Assembly: GCA_025677815.1 (NCBI GenBank)
Contig: JAIXMP010000004.1
Coordinates: forward strand, 992,001-1,056,000
Direction of reading: 5' to 3'
Length of the DNA: 64,000 nucleotides
From: Phascolomyces articulosus
Taxonomy: Eukaryota > Mucoromycota > Mucoromycetes > Mucorales > Lichtheimiaceae
Shown here: positions 38,301 through 49,900 of the stretch, piece by piece
Position numbering within the stretch: position 1 is the first letter of the stretch
How the letters are laid out: every line of letters begins with the position of its first letter
Made by a program: the position numbers and the translations under genes
Notes under the pieces: generated by a model
The model's database searches: none
What the model was told of the DNA's origin: nothing
What the model saw: the letters and a program-made list of their open reading frames with translations, nothing else

Positions 38301-38612
38301 CTTTCATCATGGTTATGGGACATTTTCCTTTTGGAAGGTGACATAATTTTATTCAAGACTGGGTTAGCCGTTCTCAAATACCTTGAACCTTTGTTATGGG
38401 GGGGTAATTTTGGTGAAACGGCCCGGATATTGAATATGGGATTTATTGGTGAAGAACGAGGAGAAGAAGTCAAGGCAGCACTGGCAGTCAGTGGTCATAT
38501 TACCGAAGGAGACGAGGAACATTTCTTTAATGAAGTATTGGGTAGAAACGGAATACAGTTTGATAGGTTGAAGTTTAGAGAACTTCTTGCAGTTCATGTC
38601 CTTACAAAATAA
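35330..38612 (+). CDS. TBC-domain Rab GAP-like protein (TBC1D12/14 type), 8 exons
   Basis: Exons 35330-36204, 36307-36381, 36475-36557, 36659-36767, 36896-37002, 37096-37751, 37849-37923 and 38022-38612, in phase, 856 aa. A disordered N-terminus (1-300) has Thr, Pro, His, Gln and a 15-residue Ala run. A coiled basic helix (about 330-375) precedes the TBC domain, which starts at ELWLQGVPPRCRKRVWMLAIG (about 388). An acidic insert of about 200 residues then splits the domain. The arginine-finger motif is intact as I-E-E-D-I-L-R at 620-626. The glutamine finger (Y-x-Q) reads Y-S-R (660-662), so the catalytic Gln is Arg. Then follow ENLPKLYLHFKNLSLTPDHY and WLWDIFLLEGD, typical of TBC1D12/14. Family role: GTP hydrolysis on Rab GTPases in endosomal and autophagic traffic. 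Activity is uncertain because of the missing glutamine. Confidence 0.87.
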
Positions 38613-39805
38613 TTATAATAATAGTAATAATATGATGGTGTTATATGTATTCCCTTTTCTACTTATTTTTGTTTGAATACCTTTATCAATCATTCTCTTT
38701 TAATTAATGTATGTTTTTTTTAGTCGCATATGCATATACTTTTACTACTTTTTTTGTCTTTATTAAACATCCTTAATACCTCTTTTTTATTCGCATTACC
38801 TTGTTTCCCTACATAACACACCTGGAACTTGCAATCCAAAAGAAGAAAAAAAGTTCAGGGGATAAGATATAATAGATTACATAATCATATACTTATGACA
38901 GATCCGAAATGCTTCCGAGCCAATGAAAAAAATAACACTGTCATACTTTCATCAGATTGATATCTAAGCGTTATTTTTTAAAGATCAGGATGACCCAGAT
39001 ATATATATTTTTTACAATATTACTATTATTTGAATGACTCGACTAAATCTCTTTAGGAATACGTTTTTGCTAGCGGCCTTTCTTTAACATCAAGAAAAAA
39101 TCCTTACCAGTTATTCACTCAATTCGGTAAACTTTTATTTGGATAGATCATATCAAATTGCAATGACCTACTGATTCATATCAGCAATTATTAGCTAAGG
39201 AGAGACATGATGGCTGCAAAAGCGGAAACACAACGACCACAACAAAAAACAAGACAACCCAAACCCGGAAATATAGAATAACAGGACTAATCAAAATACT
39301 ATATAGTGCTAAAATTAACAGTTAAATCATACCAAATACTTGATCAAATGGGCCTTCTAGTTTCCTAATATGTAAGACTTGAAGTGATATTCAAAACCTA
39401 ATTAATTACGCCAAGAGATGAAAGTGGGGAAAGAGGCAATCTTTTTCATGCATATATTGATCATTGTGACTCTAAAGAGCGCCAACGAACTCCCCCGGTG
39501 TCATTGTTCCTCTCTCAATTCCCTTCCCCTCCACTTTTTCCTGGGTATTCATGGATTACTTTGAACAGCACATATATATAAAGAGCCGAATACGGTAGCT
39601 ATCTACATCGTTATTTAAAGAAATTGGATGTTATTACCTTTTACGATTTGTGCGCAAAAGTTTTAAATGATTTAAAAGCTTTCTCCAAAAAAAAGTAAAA
39701 ATAAAAAACCTCACTAACGCCACTGATGCTCTGGAAAATGGCATTTTGGTAGTTTTTTACACTTTCAAAGTTTGTATGTTTACTCACATTCTAATCTGCT
39801 CTTCA
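38613..39805. other. intergenic region, no supported gene
   Basis: About 1.2 kb downstream of the TBC gene. AT-rich, only very short open frames, no repeat of note. It runs into the relic that begins near 39.8 kb. Confidence 0.55.
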
Positions 39806-40820
39806 GCTTTTACGTTCCTTGAAAAGTCACCAAGTGAACCAGCCAAAATCAAAAATTCAAGTAGCAGCAAACCCTGGGCCTTCGATTGATGTTGGTATTA
39901 TAGAGAATCGAGGGCAATTTTATTAATAATTAATATGTATGTGGACCTCTCGTTATCGTTGTATCATATTTTGTGATCTTTTGATTCGTTTTGTTTTTAT
40001 AATTTTTTAGACTTGTGGTCGCAGTGACAAGAGAACTTACGATGAAATGGAAGAAAGCCCATACTTGAACTCACCATCTTCAGTAAGTATTAATAAAGGG
40101 GTACAAATTGTTATTGTATTAGCTCTAAAGATTTGCTATCTCTTGTCTTTTTTTTAAGGGCCTCACACATAAATCCAACAATGTATAGACTGTATACCTT
40201 ATACTCTGAATAGAAACTGACTTTTATTTTGTTTATTTTTAACTAGACAAAGTTGGTGATTGAACAAGGAAAAAGGCTACATATGACCCATACACTATCC
40301 ACAGTGGGACAAAATAGCCACACCGCCGTTCAAAGTTCACTCAATCTCTCAAAAAATCGTCGAATGAATACATAATTTTTGCAATATCACATTCAGAAAC
40401 GGCTGATCTACAAGCGAAGAACAACTTCGTGAAAGATAAAATCAATCTTTGGTTGATCTCCGTGTATTCGACTACTTTAACATTGTTTTAACAAGCATGT
40501 CTTACGATGGATTACTAAAAAAATCTCTGGTCAGTATATTACGATCAATTGGACCTACAAGAACCACGATTTGTAGGCATATCAGTTGTGTTTTTACATC
40601 ATTTCATTTATACTATGGGTCGTCAGACCCACTACCAAACAATCATGGACGAACATACTTTATTGAACATATTGTATCTGGTCTTGTTGCTTTAAGCAAA
40701 ACATCAGGATAAATTCAATTTCGATGGTGCGAATTCGAAATGCAGACGATCAAAGCTATTAATATGAAAGACAAAGATTACGACTTGAGAAAAACACTCC
40801 ATCACTATCCTGGATGCTAT
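39806..40820 (+). pseudogene. degenerate multi-exon gene relic of a dispersed family
   Basis: Exon-like pieces with splice sites can be read: LRSLKSHQVNQPKSKIQVAA from 39810 after a TTTTTAC-like tract and cag, then TCGRSDKRTYDEMEESPYLN after an acceptor at about 40011, then KLVIEQGKRLHMTHTLSTVG after one at about 40246. This last piece runs into a stop after RRMNT (near 40374). Coding character resumes at 40449-40712 (...GRTYFIEHIVSGLVALSKTS) with another stop, and at 40740-40820. The succession of plausible exons broken by stops points to a decayed gene. Its overall look recalls ORF families scattered in Mucorales genomes, which I cannot verify here. The candidate MITE starts directly where the relic breaks off. 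Confidence 0.5.
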
Positions 40821-41260
40821 AAGGCGAACAACCCCAAGCAGCGTCCCCGAATAAGGGGTTTCAAAAATAAAATTTTGTCACAGGTTTTCATGAAATCGAC
40901 GAAAATGAAAACTGCGTCTGACGACATGCAGTTTTCAGGAAATCCACGTCGGAGTATGTTCCTGGGGATTTATGTCAAATCAATACTTTATATCATTGGT
41001 CAGCTACTATATAAAAAAAAACTAATTGGTTCTGTAATTTAAATTGTGAAATCGTCGTTTTCTGCAAATCGTCAAAAAATTTCGCAGTTTTCAAAATCGA
41101 TTAATTTTTGAAACCCCCTAAAATAATGGGTTGCTAAAATAGGTGTGTTTTTTCCCAACTCATCTATTTTAGCAACTCATTTGGAAACACTGATGGGAAA
41201 CTATCACAGTTGCTATTCTCCAAACATCGCCGTTTAGCAACGCTGCTGGGGTCGCTCTAA
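40821..41260. mobile_element. candidate MITE / foldback element, ~440 bp
   Basis: The ends form an imperfect inverted repeat: ACCCCAAGCAGCGT at 40831-40844 against ACGCTGCTGGGGT at 41240-41252. A second inverted pair is nested inside: GGGGTTTCAAAAAT at 40855-40868 and ATTTTTGAAACCCC at 41104-41117, exact over 14 nt. A third, perfect 12-bp stem is TTGCTAAAATAG (41131-41142) with CTATTTTAGCAA (41164-41175). The short word TAAG flanks both ends (40820-40823, 41258-41261) and could be a target duplication. No transposase is encoded, so it would be non-autonomous. It lies in a decayed gene. The element could instead be a solo remnant of a larger repeat. Confidence 0.5.
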
Positions 41261-43343
41261 GTCCATAATAATCCTTATTATGCTATTCATATCCATCTTG
41301 ATTTATTTTCTTCTCTTTTTCTATCGGGGACGATGATGATAATGACGATGACAACCACAACGACAGTTAATGCCAACTATATCATACATTCAAAGACTGA
41401 ACTCCCCCATTCTCATTTATAATCAAACCCCTTCTAAGTTTTACATATTGAATCCTACTACTACTTCTTTTTATACTACTCACTTAATACTCTATATAAA
41501 TACCGCATATTATATACAAAAGAAAATATTAGGACAATGGAGTTCGAAGATGGTTCAATTAAAGAATTGTTGTATTATTATTCCTGTTAGAGTGTTTCTT
41601 TACTGATTTACAATACATTTAAATCATTCACGTAATAAAATCCAAACAGAACATGACACTCTTATTTGGTAGTCGACAGAAAAAAGTGATATAGAAGTGT
41701 AACATAATAATCAATTCTCCAAAATTGTTGTATGTGGCATCGTGTTGCCCAACATCACACAGGAAAACATAGCAATATGTTTACCTAATTCCATTCATTC
41801 CATCTGAATTCCCCGTGACAGTCAATAGAAAATGGTAATAGAAACAACAATAATAACCTTTTATTATTTATTGCGGAATATTTTTGTACTCAAAGGCAAA
41901 GCACTCCATGGTATACTATTCAAATTGGGAAGGACAGTCAATTTGTAAAGTTAAGCCAATGTTATACAATTAAGAGTATTTACTTACTTTTTTATATAAG
42001 AGAAGAGGAGATATTTATTAAGAACAACCACAAAGAAGATGACGAGCCAATTGAATACCCTATAAACAACAATAATATATATCGATGTTAATAAATAATA
42101 GTAATACTTACTCAGCATCCCATAAACCAAACGTGTTACCTTCGGTTATGTACGTTTTAACACATTGGCACTAATTACAGTCAAGGTGGTGTCTATTACA
42201 ATCAGCATACCCTTTAATCAGCAAAGATTTTGTACAGCTGATATTTTGAAATAAATCACATCTCAATAATATTGACAAAATCGATTTTACCTTCAAACAA
42301 GGAGCCAAGCATTAAAAGCTCCTTGGAGAGTAGCAATAGCAGGCGATTGGAGAAATGAGCCCTTGGGTAATTTCACTGATGGAACTTTGGAATGGAAGCT
42401 GGTGAATCAAAAGCTCAGCAAACATTAGGTAACATTATCATCCAACTAAATAACTGAAATAAAAGAATAGAATGATCAGGTGTTTTTTTTCGAACCTTGC
42501 ATAACTTGTGCCGTCATTCGCTTTATAACCGTAAGATTTTACAGTACCTATTCGAGATAACGACCTTCAAACAACATGAGCAAACTACGAGGTATCATCT
42601 AAAAGATTCTCGAACCATGGACGGGTTTACCGAACAAGGTCAGGTTTGGGACATATAGTACGAATACACTGCCTTGTGACTCATCAGACACCACATATTA
42701 AGTGACGAACGATTCATGGTAGTGGACACACTATACGATACCAACTAAGGAGAATACAACAAGTAGATTAAAAACCAGGTAGTCGTTGCTGGGTAACGTC
42801 AATGTTGTCTAGGTCGTCGATTATATGTATGATACCATCGTTCAACTAAATATTGGAAATAAAATATTACCAGGATGAGAAATTGATTCAAGCCTATATT
42901 TACCATTGATTGAATTGTTCTTGGTATAAAGAATCAGTAGAAGTTTTCATAAAAAAATCCAAACCTCAACTTCTTCTTTTCACTCTTTGCTTACAACAAA
43001 GATTTGTTGCTGTTGTTGTTTTTGAACGGATCGTTACTCAATGGACTCGATCTTATTGTGAAGTGCCATCACACTCTAATGAAAAAAATTATCAGATGGA
43101 TTTTCTTCGCATTTGTACAGAAAAAGCCATGGACAATATAAATAATACTTTGCTTACTTCAAGCACCTTGTACACGAACTTATTTAAGTTGTGGTGGTTG
43201 GAACTAAGAGGATACTAAAAACTGTCCCAGAGAATTAGGAAGCCAGTAGGGGAATCTTTAATGATCAGCATCGTGAATTTTAACACCGCTGAGCATTTGA
43301 CAGCTTCTTTTCTTTCTTTCTTTCTTTCTTTCTCTTATCTATA
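41261..43343. other. intergenic region with possible further relics
   Basis: About 2.1 kb. A plus-strand frame at 42910-43218 (103 codons) has reasonable composition but no recognised family and no ATG at its 5' end. On the minus strand between about 42650 and 42000 I can read exon-like scraps (GTVKSYGYKANDGTSYA, VKLPKGSFLQSPAIATLQGA, CQCVKTYITEGNTFGLWDAE) separated by stops and near plausible splice sites, suggesting another decayed gene, possibly of a Cys-containing secreted protein. Just upstream of the F-box gene is a TTTC tandem repeat (about 43308-43332). Confidence 0.4.
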
Positions 43344-45485
43344 ATGGGTAAGCGAAAAGGAGTGTTTATTAACGCAGAAGAACAATGTGTAAAACGCCAA
43401 GCAACAACAGCGACAATTATAGCAAATATTGAAACAACTCGGTCGGAATCGTCGTCTTGGAAACACGCGCTTGAAACAAGTAAAAGCGCGTTTGGGAATG
43501 CCCGTTACAACGATGCCATTTCACATTCTTCATTAGCTTTACATGATCTCAGGAATAATGTTTTTTGTGCACTTGCTATTCGGTCAGTCGCCTACGGAAA
43601 CGCTGGTCATTTTAAAGAAGCTATGCAAGACGCCCAAGAAATGATCCACCAGGCACCTACAAATGTTACTGGTTATATGCACGCAGGGGACTTGCACGCT
43701 CAATATGGCCAACAGGAAGCAGCCATCCGAATTTATGACAAGGGTCTTACTGCTCTTTCCAGTGAAGATCCAAAAAGATCACTCCTGGAGATACGTAAAT
43801 CCGAAGCTCAGGTTCGGCAAGCACAACGTGTCGACTTTATTACCCAACTACCATGCGACATTTTATTAAATGTATTGGAAGAACTGTTCACCATAGATAT
43901 ACTTTTAATGACGACAGTTTCAAAAAGCTGGTAGGAAAAACTGATACGATATCCCACATTATGGAAAGAGATCATTTTGGATAACAATACATTGGATCAA
44001 TGTGGGGATTCATTCTTTTTATCAAAGATTTTCCCACATATATCAAATTACATGGAACGTTTTTTTATTTGTTTTTTGAACAAGCATCAATGTTATAATA
44101 TTATGGATACCATTGCAGAATATCCTCCTCCTCAAATCAAAAAACTTATTTTACGTGGTAAGGAAGAACAGAAAACTTCATCAAAATTTATGCGCTTTGG
44201 TTTTTTTTTTTTTTCATCTGACCAAATTCAATATCTACCAGGGTGTAAAATAGCTTATTCAGGGTATCTATTTATCGCGCTATTTCAAATGCGGCACAGT
44301 TTAACCCATATAACATTGGCAATGACTCAAGATGATCTTATACCACCTGTGGGAACGATACTAAGAGTATGCAAGAATCTATCCGGATTTACACTGATGT
44401 CAGAATCTATTCAACCACTGGATCTTTCCGAGATGCCACCGAATTATCAGTCTCAGAAGTTGATCCGTTTGGAATTATATGGCACATTTTCGATCCCCAA
44501 CGCTACCTTGAAAAGGGTCGCTCGAGCATTTCCCAAGTTAAGGTTCCTTGGTGCCACAAATTGTGAACCTAATGCGATCGACATTATTAATGACACCACT
44601 TTGTTCCATCTTTTAGAATATATTAATATCAGTACTACACAACACTATTCACGTCGAAGCTATGATATTACCGATGTCCTTTATCAACTCAATGATAAAC
44701 TATCTTCTTGTTCAGCAACGAAGGGAAGAGGATTATCCAAAATTGAACTGACCGAATTTCATCATGGCAAACATATCCTTACGTTACTGAACAAGAACAA
44801 ATATACGCTTAAATCACTTACATTACAACATCATTCAGAAGCCTCGTACCTGGTAGAAGGACAAGGAATTGCTATCTTTGAATCATCTTTTTTACAGGAA
44901 TTGATATGGAAGAATAATCAGGAAATGAATTTGGAGTTGGAAAGGATGTTATTATGCTGTCCGTCGTTGAAGGAAATAGATATTACGATTACAGATGGAA
45001 CCATCAGTGAACAAGTTTATCTGGCTCTTAAGAAACTATCATATCTTGAAAAACTTACCATGGTAGCAACGCATGTTGACTATTATGCTTGTAAGGATGA
45101 TAATATGGTGAAGCTATTTGAAGAACATGCAAATCGAGCTCAAGGTCATTCGATATCACTTAGCCATGTGGATTTACGGTGTGACGAGCTCAAAGACGAT
45201 GTTTTGATCTCATTGGCAAAAATCAAGACGTTGAAGGAAGTTTCACTATGGTACTGTGCAGGCATTACTGAAGATGGACTGATCCAATTTTTTACAGAAT
45301 GCCCAGATGGGTTGACAACCATTTGTCTCGTTGGTATAGCAGGTGGTATTGTGACTGAAGCTGTATTGCGTATTATAAACTCGATGGGATCCATGAGACG
45401 TTTAGTCGTTGAAGGATTCACAGATGAAAAATTGAAAGAAGTTATCACCAACAAAGATATTGATATTGAAATCCCCGGTTTATAA
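43344..45485 (+). pseudogene. TPR / F-box / LRR gene (Dia2/Pof3-like) interrupted by one in-frame TAG
   Basis: A single uninterrupted frame of 714 codons except for TAG at 43932-43934 (codon 197). The N-terminus has a basic start, then TPR helices (about 38-150: WKHALETSKSAFGNARYND, ALAIRSVAYGNAGHFKEAMQ). An F-box follows (ITQLPCDILLNVLEELFTID ... TTVSKSW). After the stop the frame continues as EKLIRYPTLWKEI, the normal continuation of the F-box helix, and then about 500 residues of leucine-rich repeats to IEIPGL. The order TPR, F-box, LRR is that of Dia2/Pof3, SCF ubiquitin ligase adaptors. An intron hiding the stop would have to be about 42 nt and would delete the conserved F-box end, so I consider a recent nonsense mutation (or read-through, or a sequencing error) more likely. 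No other lesion is seen. Confidence 0.75.
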
Positions 45486-45762
45486 AAAAAAAATTCCCAA
45501 TCCATGTACATATATATATATTTATTGCATTAGTACACCTTCGTTTCGCTGAATTTGTATATTACACAACTCTCTTGCTTTCATAATAAAAGTTTATCTT
45601 AATTCTACTATTATTATAATATATGTGTTACTAAACATAATTAGAGATAACAAATCAAACAAATTCCAACGATATACCACACGTGGTTATAAAAAAATAG
45701 TCAAAACTTATCTCAGAATCAGACTTTTTATTGACATTGCTGAAAAAACGTTAGAATAATAA

Positions 45763-46764
45763 ATGCTGAATCCAAACGCGAGCGAATTTAAACCCGGTCA
45801 ATTCGGTACACCTTCAACACCAAGTGCACCCACTTCTTCATCACAAGAAGAAAAGCTTTCTTCACAGCAGCAACAACAGCATGCCAAAAGAAGACCACCA
45901 AAATCAAATAAACCGCAGCAACAGCAACAACAAAAGCAACAAAAGAATCAAGGCAAATCAGAACGTCGATCGAGTTCAGATCAACACCCAACCAAAAAAT
46001 CAAACAAGTCAAAAAACCAGCAACAGCAACAGCATACAAACAGCAGTGGTGGGAGTGGTGGACGTCGACACAATAAAGGATCATCATCATCTACACAAAA
46101 ACAACAACCGCCTATACCTTCTTCTTATTCAACAGCAGCAGCAGTGGATAATGAAAGTTTCGGGTTGTTGACAAAGTTTATAACTATTGAAGAAGCCATT
46201 GATCCAGTATTTCGTACTCGACCTACTGATGATGGAAATAAAAATATTGACAATAGTGGTAGCGGTATTAACAGCGGTGTTGGTGGTACAAGTGGCGGTG
46301 AGCCTGTTGGCAAATTAGTGCATGGCTATGAACGATATATTGAATGGGTAAATGATTCCTCCTCTTTAACACCTCCTAATAATTATATTAATATTAAATA
46401 AACGAATGAGGAGAATTATATATATAATATTCATGGATTAATTAACGCATTGTATATGTTATTTAGATAAATCGATGCTTACGTGCTTTTGAAACGATTA
46501 CTATAGTTGGAATGGATTATGCTATTGCTGATGTAGTGTCATTGGTAACTATATTACAACGTCGAAAAATAGGTGAACATGAAGGTAAATAGATAATAAT
46601 AATAAGGAACTATAATAAATAAACGATGATAACAATGATTATGGTAATAATACTTAAAATGAAATATACAACTCTCCTTTATAGAAGTGGAAACCTTTTC
46701 ATTAGATCAGGGCAATAAAAGGTACACAAGTGGGATTCAAGTCAAATTACACATTTGTACCTAA
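45763..46764 (+). CDS. PAM2-motif protein with C-terminal Alba-like nucleic-acid-binding domain, 3 exons
   Basis: Exons 45763-46347, 46467-46584 and 46685-46764, 260 aa. Residues 2-11 (LNPNASEFKP) are a textbook PAM2 motif, which binds the MLLE domain of poly(A)-binding protein. A disordered Q/S/K/N-rich linker (about 20-135) follows. The last ~75 residues (YERYIEWINRCLRAFETITI, VGMDYAIADVVSLVTILQRR, EVETFSLDQGNKRYTSGIQV) have the Alba fold pattern: helix, beta strand, G-x-x-x-A-I-x-x-V, helix ending in RR, and strands. The intron call matters: reading through the first 5' splice site ends the protein at a stop at 46399-46401 and loses the Alba domain. Likely role: a cytoplasmic mRNA-binding protein linked to Pab1 (inference). 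Confidence 0.82.
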
Positions 46765-46971
46765 ATTCGGATATTTCTTGTAAATCTATCTTGGCACTCA
46801 ATTCAATTCTTCCTCTTTTTCCTTCTTTTTCCTTCTCTTTTTATAACTTTTTTTTTTCTCTCCTTTCCCTTTATATCATATATTTATTTTATTTATTACA
46901 ACTAGCGACGTTTTATTTTACAGAAGAAAAATAGGCCGGTTTCTCTTATTCTTTATTTTACTTTCATTCCA

Positions 46972-49900
46972 ATGTCCGTTTATACTGCATTATCTCGTTT
47001 TATACCCAATGGAAGAAATAATAATAATAACAATAATAATAACACACATTCTTCTTCTACTTCATTAAACGATGCTACTGAAATGACTCAGATCATAGAC
47101 ATTGATAGCATAATAGCTACCGCAGACGCTCGAAATCAAATACGTTCCTTAACATCATTAGCAGAAGACGACGACGATAATACCAGTATAAGTAGTGATA
47201 GTACTGAATACCCTCGAACAAGTACCACTATTGCAATGGGTAAAGATTATTATAAAGACGAAGAAGACGATGTTTTTTATGCCGCCGATGAACAAGACGA
47301 ATCCCGTCAACGTCTTGTTCAAACCAACGATCTTGAAAATGGTTCAGAAGATACAGCAAGTATAGTTAGTCTAGAGCGCGGAAAGGTAAGGGGCAACCTA
47401 TTTCTCTTTTCCCTTAATGAAAGGAGAAAGGAAAGAAAGGGGAGAGCCTTTTATATTCATGGGTATTATTGAAAGCTGACAAAAGATGATGATGAAATAT
47501 ATATATATATATATATATATGCATATTATATCTATTGTTAGCGTAAAGGAAATGAGAAATGGATATGTGCTCTCCTTGTTGGATTATTAGTAGTTGCTGG
47601 TATCTTTTGGGGAATAAGTATTGCTGGTGTAGGTCAAGGTATTCTATATATATTCATATATAAATTCTAACCTAAAAAGTAGTATGAGATGATGATGAAA
47701 CTGACCACATATTTGATGTGCGTGGATGAAAAAAAAACCGATATTTAGACCAGGAAACAATTGACGAAAATATGGCAAATCATATTGACTTCAATGACCT
47801 TTATAACGATTCATTTGTTCCTAAACGACAATATTTGGAATGGGTGAAAAACGGTATATATTCAATTCATTATCATTATGTCGAAATTGGGACTTAAGAA
47901 GGCTAAATTATCTAATTATATGCTTATCTACATTTCGGGCTGAATCAGATCCACGTGATGGTGTATTCACTTTTACGGATAAAACTACAAATGATATCTT
48001 GATTGAATCCGTTGAAGATGGAGAAACGAAGATCTTGGTGAAAACTTCGGATTTGGTAAAGAGACTACTTGAAAAACAGGAATAATGCAACGTTGTTTAG
48101 TGAAAGCTTATGCAATTACTTGCTTTACTTATTTTAGCGTGTCAATGATGGAATTTTGTCAGTTTCCTCATTTGAAATTTCGGCTGATTTTGAGTATATT
48201 ATGCTTTGGACCAATGTCACCCAGGTAAAAAAAAACATTTGTAGTTTTGTGAAACCTTGAATAATTTTTACACATACATAGTAAGAATTGGGACTGAATG
48301 AAATAATGACGATCTATATTAGCAATGGCGACATTCGACACGATCCAATATCTATGTATATAAAGTGGCCGATAAATCAGTAGCACCATTATCTGAAGAA
48401 TCCACGGTAGAATCCGAACACCCAATAATTTCCTATGCAACATGGAGTCCAACAGGTCATCAAGTGGTATGTTGAAAATACACATAGAGACATATACATT
48501 ACATTGTATCTTTTATGGGAGTAATACTGATTCGCTCAGAATATATATGTAGTTATTTGTTATGGAAAACGATTTATATGTTTCTGATCTTGAAGATACA
48601 CGGCGAATTACATTTGATGGATCAGAGACAGTCTTTAATGGTGTACCTGATTGGGTATATGAAGAAGAAATATTTAGTAAAGATTTTACTGTTTGGTGGT
48701 CGCCGGATTCTACTCATATTGCCTATTTACGCTTCAACGAGACAGCTGTTCCTGAATACCGCATGCCGCTTTATACTGCGTCCAATTCAAGCTACCCGGA
48801 AGAGATGTCAATCAAATACCCAAAGGTATATACACTGACTTGTTTTTTTCTAATTTTATTCATGGAATCATCCACTACCTCACCAAAGAATTAACTTGAA
48901 AACACGCTTTTTTAGGCTGGAACACCTAATCCACTAGTTTCACTTCATGTCCATTCATTACTTGACGATACTTCCATCATGATCACCAAAAACTCGACGA
49001 CTGCCAACTCTACCATTCATGCCATCGATAACTATAAAGATTTTGAAGATGATGATCGATTAATTATCGATGTATTATGGGCAACTGAAGGTCATGACCA
49101 TCTTTTGTTTAAGCAAACCAACCGTGTACAAGATCATGAAATTACCAGTCTTGTCACCATTGGAAAATCACTTCCTGATTCTAGAGTAGAACTTGCCCGT
49201 CGTTATGAACCAACTGATGGTGGTTGGATTGATGTGGCCCAATCCATGGTTTATGTTCCCAGTGGTGGCTCAAAGACCAAAAAGAAACAAGTACAATATT
49301 TGGATATTGCAGATGATGGCAATGGTTACATGCATTTAGCTATCTTTTCCGTTGGTGATGGTGAACAACACAGTCCTGTATGGTTGACTTCGGGTGAATG
49401 GGAAGTTTTAACTGAATCTGTTGTTATGGATACTCAACGAGAATTACTGTAAGTTATTGTTGCATAGGATGACTTGCCCTTTAATCATGAAATGTATAAT
49501 TGCTCAACAAAATGAATACTTTACATCCCTTTAGTCACTTCATATCCACGGAACGATCGCCATTAGAGCGCCATTTGTATACCGTCCACCTTGGTGGTGA
49601 AGATCCAGCATCCACCAAACAATGTCTTACATGTCCTGAAGATCCAGAAGTCCATGGATATTATAGAGCATCATTCTCTCCTAAGTCAGGCTATTATGTT
49701 CTTCACTATGAGGGTCCTGATATCCCTACCACCGTTGTTAAAAGTGTAGATGATAATACATTTGAATTGGTCTTGGAAAATAACGATGCCTTACGTTCCT
49801 TATTGAGTGACTATGAATTACCGAAATCACGTATGGTTACTGTCAAAAGTGGTGGTATTGGTATGTTTTACATTTTTTATTTTCATTTATCATCTTTTGT

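Noticed and set aside
43928..43971. A ~42-nt intron that would remove the TAG in the F-box gene
   Set aside because: It would delete the conserved F-box continuation EKLIRYPTLWKE, so the stop is more simply a lesion or read-through site.
45788..46090. Minus-strand frame opposite the PAM2-Alba gene
   Set aside because: Antisense of CAG/CAA repeats; hydrophobic composition is an artefact of the opposite Gln-rich strand.
46348..46401. Read-through end (NDSSSLTPPNNYINIK) of the PAM2 protein
   Set aside because: It skips a good GTAAAT donor; splicing there restores a conserved Alba-like domain over two further in-phase exons.
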